This document shows, one piece after another, positions 15,840 to 25,400 of a stretch of DNA of 64,000 nucleotides; within the stretch, counting starts at the first letter, position 1, and each line of letters starts with the position of its first letter. Origin of the DNA: Pseudomonadales bacterium. Its GTDB lineage: Bacteria > Pseudomonadota > Gammaproteobacteria > Pseudomonadales > Ketobacteraceae. The translations under genes were made by a program, and so were the position numbers. The notes beneath the pieces are model-generated. The model searched no databases. It was not told the origin of the DNA and saw only the letters and a list, made by a program, of their open reading frames with translations. The stretch is taken from NCBI GenBank assembly GCA_002701845.1, contig NZXG01000044.1, positions 1 to 64,000 on the forward strand. The letters run 5' to 3'.

Positions 15840-17273
15840 ATGCAGGGTGAAGAAAACGTCTGGATTATTGATGATGATAAGTCCATTCGCTGGGTGCTGG
15901 AGAAGGCCTTGTCCCAGGAAGGCATCCACACCTCCACGTTTGAGTCCGGCGACAGTGCGCTCAACAAACTTCGCAATTCCCAACCGGACGTGATTATCAC
16001 GGATGTGCGCATGCCCGGCACCGACGGCCTGGGGCTGCTGGCTCACATCCAGGACAATTATCCCGACCTGCCGGTGATCATCATGACTGCCCATTCGGAT
16101 CTGGACAGTGCGGTGCAGTCCTACCAGGGCGGGGCCTTCGAATACCTGCCCAAGCCGTTTGATCTGGACGACGCGGTGTCCCTGGTGAAACGGGCGGTGA
16201 CCCACAGCCATGAGCAACAGGGCGCCGCCGGCGAGCCGGTGATCAACAACGAAACCGACATCATCGGCGAAGCTCCGGCCATGCAGGAGGTGTTTCGCGC
16301 CATCGGCCGGCTGTCCCACTCCAACATCACGGTGCTGATCAACGGCGAATCCGGCACCGGCAAGGAACTGGTGGCCGGCGCCCTGCACCGCCACAGCCCG
16401 CGAGCCGACAAGCCGTTTATTGCCCTCAATATGGCGGCGATTCCCAAGGATCTGATCGAGTCGGAACTGTTCGGCCACGAAAAAGGCGCCTTCACCGGCG
16501 CCGCCGCCCAGCGTCAGGGGCGCTTCGAGCAGGCCAATGGCGGCACTCTGTTTCTGGACGAGATCGGCGACATGCCCCTGGACGCCCAGACCCGACTGCT
16601 GCGGGTGCTGGCGGACGGGACCTTCTACCGGGTGGGCGGCCACACCGCCGTCAAAGTGGATGTGCGCATCATCGCCGCCACTCACCAAAACCTGGAAAAC
16701 CTGGTGAAGGAAGGCAAGTTCCGGGAGGATTTATTCCATCGCCTGAATGTCATCCGGGTGCATCTGCCCAAGCTCAATGAGCGGCGGGAGGACATTCCCC
16801 AACTGGCCGCCCACTTCCTGCAAAAGGCCGCCAAAGAGCTCAATGTGGAGCCCAAGGTGCTGCTGCCGGAAACTGAAGAATACATGATGACCCTGGACTG
16901 GAAGGGCAACGTACGGCAGTTGGAAAACACCTGCCGCTGGCTGACGGTGATGGCCTCCGGCCGCGAGGTGCTGATCAGTGATCTGCCGCCGGAACTGCAG
17001 GAAACCCACGGCACCCACGACGCCTCCTCCAACTGGGAGCAGGGCCTGCGCACCTGGGCCGATCAGGCCCTGGCCCGGGGCCAGCGGGGGCTGCTGGACA
17101 AGGCGGTGCCGGCGTTTGAGCGCATCATGATTGAAACCGCCCTCAAGCATACCGCCGGGCGGCGGCGGGACGCGGCGGAACTGCTGGGCTGGGGCCGCAA
17201 TACCCTGACCCGGAAGATCAAAGAACTGGGGATGAACGGCAACAATTCCGACGAGGATGATGAGAGCGAGTGA
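15840..17273 (+). CDS. ntrC: Nitrogen regulator NtrC, sigma-54 activator
   Basis: Response regulator and enhancer-binding ATPase that opens sigma-54 promoters such as that of glnA. It has 477 residues. The receiver domain holds Asp55 (ITDVRMPG), and the AAA+ domain holds Walker A GESGTGKE, the sigma-54 contact loop GAFTGA and the Walker B segment GGTLFLDEIGDM. The C-terminal Fis-type helix-turn-helix ends with GWGRNTLTRKIKELGM. It forms an operon with ntrB. The gene ends 18 bases from a convergent response-regulator gene. Confidence 0.96.
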   Translation: MQGEENVWIIDDDKSIRWVLEKALSQEGIHTSTFESGDSALNKLRNSQPDVIITDVRMPGTDGLGLLAHIQDNYPDLPVIIMTAHSDLDSAVQSYQGGAFEYLPKPFDLDDAVSLVKRAVTHSHEQQGAAGEPVINNETDIIGEAPAMQEVFRAIGRLSHSNITVLINGESGTGKELVAGALHRHSPRADKPFIALNMAAIPKDLIESELFGHEKGAFTGAAAQRQGRFEQANGGTLFLDEIGDMPLDAQTRLLRVLADGTFYRVGGHTAVKVDVRIIAATHQNLENLVKEGKFREDLFHRLNVIRVHLPKLNERREDIPQLAAHFLQKAAKELNVEPKVLLPETEEYMMTLDWKGNVRQLENTCRWLTVMASGREVLISDLPPELQETHGTHDASSNWEQGLRTWADQALARGQRGLLDKAVPAFERIMIETALKHTAGRRRDAAELLGWGRNTLTRKIKELGMNGNNSDEDDESE

Positions 17274-17291
17274 CGGGTCACCCGCACCGGC

Positions 17292-18518
17292 TCAGAATAA
17301 CTCCACGTCTCCGGTAATCTGATCGTCTTCATCCTGGCTATAGTGCTGGGGTGTTTCTTCCCGGTTGCTGGCGGCCTCCACCAGTTTGTGCTGACGCTCC
17401 GCCAGGTGATCCAGCAGGCGGCACACGCTGTTGAAGGCGTTGCGGGCGTCCTCACCGCTCTTCACAATGCCGTAGCTGGATTCCAGGGCGGTATCCAGGG
17501 TATTGATCAGGTACTTTTCCTGATCGTCCTCCAGCCCCAGAGTGGGAATGCGGCCATCCAGTTCGCCTATGGTGGCCTGCATCAGGTTGATCACCTCGCC
17601 CTGGGTGCTTTGCAGATTCTGCCCCACTTGCACCAGGGTATCCCGCACCACCCGGAAGGATTCCGTCAGATCGCGGGTCTGCTCCAGGAGTGCCTGCTCG
17701 GTGTCCAGGGAGTGGATTTTGGCATCGGTGGTGCCCAGCATGGTGGGCAGAAAATCCTTGTAGCGCCCATAGGCCTCCTGATTGTCCAGCGGCATGTTCT
17801 TCACCAGTAACGCCACCCGGGGATAATTGATCTGGGTGCGACAGCCGAAATCATTGAAGCTCTGGCCGCGATCAAACAGGGTTTCCATCACCTCTTTCTC
17901 AAGCGGTGACAACGTCTGGCGCGGACTGTAGAAATTGCGCCCCTGCCGGGTCTGAAACATCAGGGTACAGCGCAATCCCAGTTGCCCGGTAACCGCGAAA
18001 AAGCGCTGGGCGATGGAGGCAAAGTCCTGCAGATTATAAGTGGACTCGATAAACTGAATCGCCATGCCCAGTTCGCTGGAACCGCGCATGGCCATAAACG
18101 CCGTCTGGGAGGCGTTCTCCGCCTGTTGATTTAACGCTTCCCGCTGGCGGATAAAGTGTCCCAGCAGGCTGAGCGTGGCCAGCAGTTCCGGGGCCTCAAA
18201 GGGTTTCACGATATAATCCGTGGCGCCGGCCTCGTAGCCCAGCATCCGCTCCCGCACCGAACCCCGACTGGATAAAAACAGCACCGGCATGTCCCGGGTG
18301 GCGGCATCCTGCTTCAGGCAGTCGCAGACCTCATAGCCGTTCATCCCCGGCATTTCCACATCCAGCAGCACGAAGTCCGGTTGCTCGCTGGCGGCCTGCG
18401 CCAGGCCCTCCCTCCCGTCGGCGGCTTCCACCACCTGATACTGATCCGCCAGCGCGCGGCTCACCAAGTTGCGCACCACCGGATCGTCGTCAACGATCAG
18501 AACTTTATCTGCTTCCAC
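17292..18518 (-). CDS. Response regulator with long unclassified output region
   Basis: A 408-residue protein with an N-terminal receiver domain (about 1-120). The acidic pocket (VDDD), phospho-acceptor Asp53 (LLDVEMPGMNG), Thr/Ser switch (FLSSRG) and Lys in VKPFEAP are all present. The remaining ~280 residues match no DNA-binding, GGDEF, EAL or kinase motif. They contain a predicted coiled coil near residues 130-145, a region with a GAF-like feel (around QFIESTYNLQDF to LMFQTRQGRNF), and a helical, Gln/Glu-rich C-terminus. The start is a GTG at 18518. No cognate kinase is adjacent. It may be a single-domain-type signalling adaptor; function unknown. Confidence 0.78.
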   Translation of the reverse strand: MEADKVLIVDDDPVVRNLVSRALADQYQVVEAADGREGLAQAASEQPDFVLLDVEMPGMNGYEVCDCLKQDAATRDMPVLFLSSRGSVRERMLGYEAGATDYIVKPFEAPELLATLSLLGHFIRQREALNQQAENASQTAFMAMRGSSELGMAIQFIESTYNLQDFASIAQRFFAVTGQLGLRCTLMFQTRQGRNFYSPRQTLSPLEKEVMETLFDRGQSFNDFGCRTQINYPRVALLVKNMPLDNQEAYGRYKDFLPTMLGTTDAKIHSLDTEQALLEQTRDLTESFRVVRDTLVQVGQNLQSTQGEVINLMQATIGELDGRIPTLGLEDDQEKYLINTLDTALESSYGIVKSGEDARNAFNSVCRLLDHLAERQHKLVEAASNREETPQHYSQDEDDQITGDVELF

Positions 18519-18614
18519 GTTGCAGCCCCGTGCACCCTTGGATCCGTTTGCTCAACCCTAAGTGTAGTAGAGCGACGGCGAAGGGCCATGACAAAGTTTC
18601 CCGCTGGATAACGG

Positions 18615-19241
18615 CTAATCCAGCTGCACCGCGCGATCGCCGGACTGCAGAAAATCAAAGGCCCGCTGGATGTCCTCCGCCAGAGTTTTACCCAGGGACA
18701 ATGGTGGCAGTTGCTCTGGCGGGAAAAACTCCGCCGCCAGGGTTTCCGGGCCGGGGCGGGGATGGCAGGGCGACTGCTCCGGATCACAGATAAAATGCAG
18801 CTTGTAGAAATCCCGGGGGTCCGGGGGATAGGGGGCGCTGGCTTTGTGGCGCAGGGCAAACAGATGCCGGGCCCGCACCCGCACGCAGGCCTCTTCCCAC
18901 ACTTCCTTTTCCACATTGTGCGCCGCGCTCAACCCCACATCGGCGTAGCCCCCCGGTAGCGCCCAGCGGCCATCCTCTTTTTCCTGTACCAGCAAAATGC
19001 GGCCATCCTGAATAATGGCGCCCCGCACTTCCACCTTGGGGGTGACATAGCCGGTCTCGCCGGTGGCGAACAGCTGGGCCACCGTCGTCAGCGGGATCCG
19101 CCCCAGCTGCGCCAGCATATGGTGGGCGATGGCTTCGATTTCCTGGTAGCGCTCCCGGTCGAACTCATCCCGGGTGAACTGCTGCCCGGTTTGGGCCAGG
19201 GCCAGTAAGCGTTTGGCCTGGGCCAGCCACAGGTCTTCCAT
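18615..19241 (-). CDS. NUDIX hydrolase with NUDIX N-terminal domain
   Basis: A 208-residue predicted nucleoside-diphosphate-X hydrolase. The N-terminal helical hydrolase-associated region (to about residue 65) is of the type found with ADP-ribose pyrophosphatases. The Nudix domain begins KVEVRGAIIQDGRILLVQE. The Nudix box reads GGYADVGLSAAHNVEKEVWEEACV: the central E-V-x-E-E core is intact, but the first conserved Glu is Leu and the last Gly is Cys, a variation seen in this subfamily. It is 12 bases downstream of the dehydrogenase gene and probably cotranscribed. Substrate not predictable. Confidence 0.85.
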   Translation of the reverse strand: MEDLWLAQAKRLLALAQTGQQFTRDEFDRERYQEIEAIAHHMLAQLGRIPLTTVAQLFATGETGYVTPKVEVRGAIIQDGRILLVQEKEDGRWALPGGYADVGLSAAHNVEKEVWEEACVRVRARHLFALRHKASAPYPPDPRDFYKLHFICDPEQSPCHPRPGPETLAAEFFPPEQLPPLSLGKTLAEDIQRAFDFLQSGDRAVQLD

Positions 19242-19253
19242 AGCACTTCCGGC

Positions 19254-19997
19254 TTAAAACAGTTTCTTGATCAGCGAATCCGGCAGCACCGGCAGCACCC
19301 GTTTCAGCACCGCCCAGGGCATGGCCGGCACCACCATATTGGACTCCCCTTTCACCAGGCCGTTAACGATGTCGGCGGCGGCTTTTTCCGCGCTGATCAC
19401 GAACGGCATTTTTTCCATATTGGGGGCGATGTCGGTCTGCACAAAGCCAGGGTGCACCGCCACCACATCGATGCCGTGTTTTTGCAGCTCCATGCGGGTG
19501 GTGTCCAGATAGTTGCTGAACCCGGCCTTGGAGGCGGAGTAGGCGGCACTGCCGGGTATCCCCTTGAAGGCGGAGACCGAGGAGATACCCACCACCGTGC
19601 CCCACCCCTGCGCCCGGAACAGCCGGGCGGCGGCATCCACCGCCGCCATGCCGCCAATCAGATTGACCTGGATAATCTGTTCATCCTTACTGAAGTCCCC
19701 GGCACCGGTGCGGTTGACCCCGGTCATCCCGGCGTTGGCCACCACAGAGTCCAACCCGCCCAATTGTTCCCGGGCCTGTTGTAAAGCGGGCAGCACCGCG
19801 GCGGTGTCCGCCACGTCCAGGGGGACGCATACCACCTTAACCTGGGGGTGGCGGGACTGAATCTCCGCGGCAATCTGCTGCAGCCGCTCCCGGCGCCGGG
19901 CCAGCAGTGCCAGACTGGCACCCCGGCCAGCGAATTCATAGGCCAGCGCCTCCCCGATACCGGAGGAGGCGCCGGTGATGGCTACCTGTTGGAACAT
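19254..19997 (-). CDS. Short-chain dehydrogenase/reductase (SDR)
   Basis: A classical SDR oxidoreductase of 247 residues. The NAD(P)-binding TGASSGIG motif lies near the N-terminus, with ARRR after beta-2 suggesting NADP preference. The NAG motif (VANAGMTG), catalytic Ser in GISSVSAFKG and the YSASK pair (Tyr-x3-Lys) are all present, so it should be active. Of three possible ATG codons (20021, 20003, 19997), the last is used: AGGA lies nine bases upstream and the Rossmann fold begins at once. Substrate unknown. Confidence 0.9.
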   Translation of the reverse strand: MFQQVAITGASSGIGEALAYEFAGRGASLALLARRRERLQQIAAEIQSRHPQVKVVCVPLDVADTAAVLPALQQAREQLGGLDSVVANAGMTGVNRTGAGDFSKDEQIIQVNLIGGMAAVDAAARLFRAQGWGTVVGISSVSAFKGIPGSAAYSASKAGFSNYLDTTRMELQKHGIDVVAVHPGFVQTDIAPNMEKMPFVISAEKAAADIVNGLVKGESNMVVPAMPWAVLKRVLPVLPDSLIKKLF

Positions 19998-20061
19998 GGT
20001 CATGGTCCTGCACTGTGACAAATCGGTTCAGAGCGCTAAAGTACCAGAACCCCGACACCGA

Positions 20062-21702
20062 TTAAACCGAAGGTTCCGGCTGTACCAACCCCGGCTCCCC
20101 CGACTCTGAAGCCGCATCCTCATGCAGCAGTTCATCAATCTCATCGGCCCGCCGCAACACTTTCATCATTTGCTGCGCCAGACGCCGGTGCCAGGCAATC
20201 CATTGCGAAGCCAGGTGCACACCCTGGGTATGCAGCTGATGCTGGCGCAACTGAGAGAACAGTTCCCGGTGGGCCAGATCCACTTCCTCCAGCAACTTGT
20301 CCAGATGCTGATACAGCTCCTCCCGGGATGCCGCCACGGCCACTGCCGCCATAAAGCGGTGAAACGCCTCCTCAAAGGGCTTCAGAATCGGCTGCAGCTC
20401 GGCATCGGTGGGCCGCGCCCCGGGCTTTCTGGTGAGCTGATACCACTGCAAAGCATTGGTCAGGCTCTGGCTGGATTTAATCAGGGTGGTAAAGGCATCG
20501 GCATTGACCGGGGTCATGGGCTGGCGCAGCGCCCGCACCACGTAGGTCTCGAATTCCGTCACCAGTTCCTGCAGGCGGGTGATTGTCTCCTGCTGCTCTG
20601 ACTCCCGCTGGGGATGCAGGATGCTGTCGGCCACCAACTGGCACAGATGATCCAGTTCGCGACTGACGGAATGTAATGCCAGGGCAGGCATCTCCAGGAC
20701 ATTCTTGTCCAGATAACGCAAACGCAACTGCACCTGCTCCTTACGCTGGAACCGCTGCCCCAGAAACCGGGTGAGGCGGGGCTCCAACGGCACCATAACA
20801 ATCACCCCCAACAGATTGAACAGGGAATGATACAGTGCCAGCCAGAACGCCGCGTTGCCCCCCATCAGCTCCTGTTCATAGGCCTTGGCAAACACCAGGG
20901 ACACCAGCGGCAGCAGCAACAACGCCACCAGCGCCGCCACCAGATTGAACCCCACATGGGCCCAGGCCAGCCGTTTGGCGTTGGCGGTGGCGCCGATGCT
21001 GGCCAGCACCGCGGTGGAGGTGGTGCCCACGTTGGCGCCGATCACCGCCGCGGCCCCCAGCTCCAGAGGAATCACCTGGGCGTTCACCAGGGTCAGCACC
21101 ATGGCCATGGCAGCGCTGGAAGACTGCATCACCACGGTCAACAGAAACCCCATCCCCAGCAACAATAGGGTCTGCCGGGGATCGAAGCCCCGCTGCTCCG
21201 ACAGGGTAAAGTGGCCTTCAAACGGCTCCAGACTGCCCTGCAGGATATCCAGGCCCACAAACAACAGGCCGAAGCCCAGCAGCGCGCCCCCCAGGGCCTT
21301 GCCCCGGGGGCTGGGCACCAGTATGTGCAGCAGGGCCCCCAGCCCCACCATGGGCAGGGCCACCAGATCGATCTTCAACTTAAAACCCACCAGGGCCACG
21401 ATCCAGGCGGTCATGGTGGTGCCCACATTGCTGCCGAATACCACCCACACCGCCTGCCCCAGGGCCAGCAGGCGGGCGTTAACAAAGCCGATGGTGGCCA
21501 CCGTCACCACGCTGGAGCTCTGCACCAGGGCGGTGAGCGCAAAGCCGGCAAAGAAGCCCCGGCGTTTGGTGCGGGTGCTGCGATTGAGATAGGATTCCAG
21601 CTTGTCCCCGGCGGACAGTTTCAGGCCCTCGGTGAGATGCAGCATACCGATCAGGAAAATTCCGATGCCCCCCAGCAGGGTGCCTACTGCCATTAACATC
21701 AT
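20062..21702 (-). CDS. Na/Pi cotransporter family protein with PhoU-like tail
   Basis: A 546-residue NptA/SLC34-type sodium:phosphate symporter. The membrane part (about 1-310) contains the two inverted QSSS repeats of the family, ALVQSSSVVTVATIGF and VVMQSSSAAMAMVLTL, and the GSNVGTT and GANVGTT segments. The C-terminal ~220 residues are helical and PhoU-like, as in many bacterial members, and may regulate export or uptake. AAGGA upstream supports the first ATG. It is a second phosphate transporter in the window, besides the PiT permease, and is divergent from the outer-membrane gene at 21872. Confidence 0.9.
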   Translation of the reverse strand: MMLMAVGTLLGGIGIFLIGMLHLTEGLKLSAGDKLESYLNRSTRTKRRGFFAGFALTALVQSSSVVTVATIGFVNARLLALGQAVWVVFGSNVGTTMTAWIVALVGFKLKIDLVALPMVGLGALLHILVPSPRGKALGGALLGFGLLFVGLDILQGSLEPFEGHFTLSEQRGFDPRQTLLLLGMGFLLTVVMQSSSAAMAMVLTLVNAQVIPLELGAAAVIGANVGTTSTAVLASIGATANAKRLAWAHVGFNLVAALVALLLLPLVSLVFAKAYEQELMGGNAAFWLALYHSLFNLLGVIVMVPLEPRLTRFLGQRFQRKEQVQLRLRYLDKNVLEMPALALHSVSRELDHLCQLVADSILHPQRESEQQETITRLQELVTEFETYVVRALRQPMTPVNADAFTTLIKSSQSLTNALQWYQLTRKPGARPTDAELQPILKPFEEAFHRFMAAVAVAASREELYQHLDKLLEEVDLAHRELFSQLRQHQLHTQGVHLASQWIAWHRRLAQQMMKVLRRADEIDELLHEDAASESGEPGLVQPEPSV

Positions 21703-21871
21703 CGCGGTTGGTCCTTCTTGGTGACGGCGCCAGATGACGCCATTGGCGGCTAATTTTTTAGGTCCGGTTCCTGATTCAGCTCACATTCAGTCTGCCTGCT
21801 CCATGGTACAAAGTCCGGGCACAATCCAACAACATAAAGCAAAATCTTTAAGCAAAAGCGGAGAGACCAAT

Positions 21872-22408
21872 ATGAGATCCATTATCACCCCTTCATTGCT
21901 GGCGTTAACCGTTATGGCCGCTGCCCCAGCGCAGGCGGCCGACCCGTATCTGGGGGGTAGCGCGTTGTTCCTTGACGCTGAAGACTCGGAGCTGGATTTG
22001 GATGCCTCCCTGACGGCAGTCACCGGCCGGCTGGGTTCCTTCTTCAATGACAATATGGCTGGGGAGGTTCGCGTTTCCCTGGGCGTCGATGGTGATACCG
22101 TAGGTTCCGGCATTTTTAAGGCAGATGTTGACCTGAAATCCATGATTGGGGGTTATCTGCGCCTGGGAGCACCGGTTTCGGATTCTCTGTTCCCCTATGC
22201 TGTTGTTGGTTTTACCCGGACTGAGCTTGAAGTGGACTTTGAGAACTTCGGCAGTGAAAGCGACAGTGAAACCGATATCTCCTACGGCCTGGGAGTGGAC
22301 CTGAGCCTGGATCGCAATCTGCGCCTGAACGTGGAATATATGAACTATTACGACAAGGACGATACGGAAATCACCGGCTTTTCCATCGGTATTGTTTCGC
22401 GTATTTAA
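21872..22408 (+). CDS. Small outer-membrane beta-barrel protein
   Basis: A 178-residue predicted outer-membrane protein. It has a signal peptide ending in PAQA (about residue 22), then alternating hydrophobic beta-strands such as SMIGGYLRLGAPV and NLRLNVEYMNYY. The C-terminus, GFSIGIVSRI, is close to a barrel end, though it finishes with Ile rather than the usual Phe or Trp. It resembles the OmpA-like/OmpW-like eight-strand superfamily; no closer assignment is possible. GGAGAG precedes the ATG at 21872; the frame extends upstream without a plausible signal peptide. Confidence 0.75.
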   Translation: MRSIITPSLLALTVMAAAPAQAADPYLGGSALFLDAEDSELDLDASLTAVTGRLGSFFNDNMAGEVRVSLGVDGDTVGSGIFKADVDLKSMIGGYLRLGAPVSDSLFPYAVVGFTRTELEVDFENFGSESDSETDISYGLGVDLSLDRNLRLNVEYMNYYDKDDTEITGFSIGIVSRI

Positions 22409-22429
22409 CAGCCCGCTGAAAAGCAACAC

Positions 22430-22458
22430 AAAAGCTGGCGGGGTGATGCCCCGTCAGC
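22430..22458 (-). terminator. Terminator of the MSHA operon
   Basis: A 10-bp stem with one G-U pair (22434-22443 with 22449-22458) and 5-base loop. On the minus strand it is followed by TTTTGTGTTG. It overlaps the mshQ stop codon. Confidence 0.65.
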
Positions 22459-25400
22459 GAAACCCCTCCCGCCGAAACAGCACCGGCTGGTTATCCGCCG
22501 GCCCCACAAAGGTGGCCACGCCACTGGGAGCGTCCAGCGTGCCGTCGCCATCAAAATCGTAACGCAACCAAGCATCCAGATTCCAGGTCACCCGCACACT
22601 GCCGGTATTGGCGGTGCTCACCGCCGTGCCGCCGTAGCCGGGGGCGGTGAGGGTCAGCACGTGAAAGCCCGGTTGCGCGGCGATGCCGCCGGGAGCGGTC
22701 TCCCCCGCGCTGAGCTGGCCACTATAGCCGGACAGGGCCATATCGCTGGTGATGGCCGCGGTACCGGCGCAACCAATAAAATCATCCTCGGGGTTCAGTT
22801 GAAACTGCTGGGCGCTGTTCCAGTATTGCAGCCGCAGGGTCATGGGTAACGGCGTCAGAATGGATCCCACGGCATTATCCACCCAGCCCCGGCCCCAACG
22901 GATTTCGGTACCGTTGATGGCACCGATACTGTAGGGACCGCAGCCGCTGCCGGTGTCATAACAGGCGCCGTCGGTATCGGTGAGCTGAGCGGTGTTTAGG
23001 GAATAGCTGACGCTGGGGGAGAATGGCACGTCCCCGCTGTTCGGCACGGGATTGAGTTTGTTAATCGTCAACTGGTGCAGTCCGGTGCTGAAGGTGGCGG
23101 CACCATCGTAATCGTTATGACTGTTGTTCCAGCTGCGGGAAACACTGCCGCTGTTTTCACTGAAACAACCACTGGTGATGGCGCCTGCGGTTTCACAGGT
23201 GGTGCCGGTGACACTGGCCAGATCCAGGCTGATGCTGTGCTGGAGTAGCGCCAGTTTCCAGAAATTGCCCCCGTAGTTCTGCGTGGTATCGCCATTGAGA
23301 TTACGGGCCACCACGGTAATCGCCGGCTCTAAAGTAAAGCCGAAGTCCTGGCCCTGGTAAGTAAAGCCACAGCTCCAGGCCCCGTTACCATCCCGCAGAC
23401 TGATGGGGCCGTTGTCACTGACCGCAAACGACGCGGGATAAAACCGGCCCACATTGTTCACCTGGCCCAGGACGTTGGCCATTCCCAGATAACTGCCATC
23501 CGCCAGTTGCCCCTGGATATCGATAATCCCCACTTCGGGATAATTGATAGCGGTGCCGGCACTGCCGCCGCTGAAACCGGTGACCGTGGTTCCCCCCGCC
23601 AGCCCGGGATCATTGGTGCCGGTACCGGTGGGTAATTGCAGGGTACCCGTCAGGCTGACGCTTTCCGTGCTGCCGCCGCCTTCGTTGCCAAAGGCCGGAG
23701 TCACCGCATTATCGCTCAGGTCCGCGCCGGCATCCGCCTGATGATCGCCATCCGTGTCGTCCGCTGCCTGATACCGCACCGCGGTAACATTGAGGGTAAA
23801 GTCCTCCCCCGCCCGCACATAGGCGCCCCCGTTGGCGTCCACCGCGCCGGGGTTGCCCAGCGGATTCAGATAAAAAGCAAATGGCCGCACTGTCCAGGTG
23901 GCGGAACTGCCCACCACCGGTAGTGGATTGTTATTGGTATCCACCACGATGCCGCTGCTGTCGTCTTTCAGTTGCAGGCTGTACTGGCCAACATCCGTGG
24001 TGATCCATTGGGTATCCGCCACGCCACTGTTGAAATCCAGACTGAGATTGGTGCCCGACCCCGGCTCCGCATCCGGCAGGCTAACGGCGCCGGAGCTGCC
24101 ATTGAGTGTCGGGGCAGTGCCGGCGGGATCCAGCACGCTGCGACTGACCCAGGCCTTCAGACCGATACTGCCGTTATAATCAGTGAGAGTGGCGCAGGCC
24201 GCACTGCTGCTGTCCGCCCGGCCCACCGCCGTCACCCGGATGCCGTGATTTCGACCCGCCACCATATCCATGCCCCAGGGGTCCGTCACCTCGATCACCA
24301 GGGCGTTTTCATTGAACGTAATGGCGTTGGAGACTCCGCTGGCGCTGCCGCCGTTTTCCACCACATTCACCTGCAGTGCATCGGCGTAGGCATTGCTCAG
24401 GCCCAGTTGCACGGTGCCATTATCCGCCGCCACAAATTCATATTGGGCGGTGCCATCATTATCGGTGTCCGGATTGGGCGTGAGATTGCCGTTGGCAGTC
24501 ACCAGACTCCAGTTGCCATGACCAGCGCTGGTGCTCAGATCCACCAGCCCGGTGTATCCGGTATAGGTGCTGCCGTCACTCTGGCGGGCGGTGACGGTGA
24601 TGGTGGCGGGGCCACACACGCTGGCATTGGTCGGGCCTGACACCAGAAAATTATCCAGGGTGGAGGGACAGGGCCGGGTCTCGTTCATGATGTCATTAAT
24701 ATCCGCGGCAGACAGGGGCTGCTTAAAGATTTTGATCTCATCCAACTGCCCCACCCAGTTGCGATCCGCCAGCCCCTGATCCGCGCCTACTTCCAAAGGA
24801 TCGGCATTGGTTACCAGGGTCTCCCCACTGTAGGTTTCAAAGGCCACTTCCGTGCCATCCAGATAAATACTCTGGCGGCCGTCGGCGTACACAACCGCCA
24901 CATGATGCCAGGTATTCAGGCTGATGCGGGTGGAGCCGGTATCAAAGGATCGGGTACCGCCATTGCTGTTCCACCACCAATAAATGGAACGGTCATCCCG
25001 GATATGAAATTCGTAGTTTTCATCCTTGGACAAAATCGAGCGCAGCCCACCACTGTTAAGCTGCTCCAGATAAATCCAGGCGGTCACCGTTAACTCATCG
25101 CTGAGATCCAGGGAGGCGTGATCGGGAATCCGCAAAAAATTACTGCCGTCCAATTCCGCGCCGTTACAGACTCTGGCCGGTGAGCTGACCGCACCGTTAA
25201 TGGCCCGGCCATGCACCCCCAGGCCGGAGGTATCCAACACTTCGCCGGCAGTGCCATTCCAGGTGGGCCCTTCCAGGCGATATTCCACCACCAGGCCGTT
25301 AGTGGCAGTTGGTGCCACCTGGCAGGTGTAGTAGGCACTGGCGGGAACGGTCTGGTAACTGCCGCCATTGATTCGCCAGTCCAGGCGCATCTCCCCGAAT

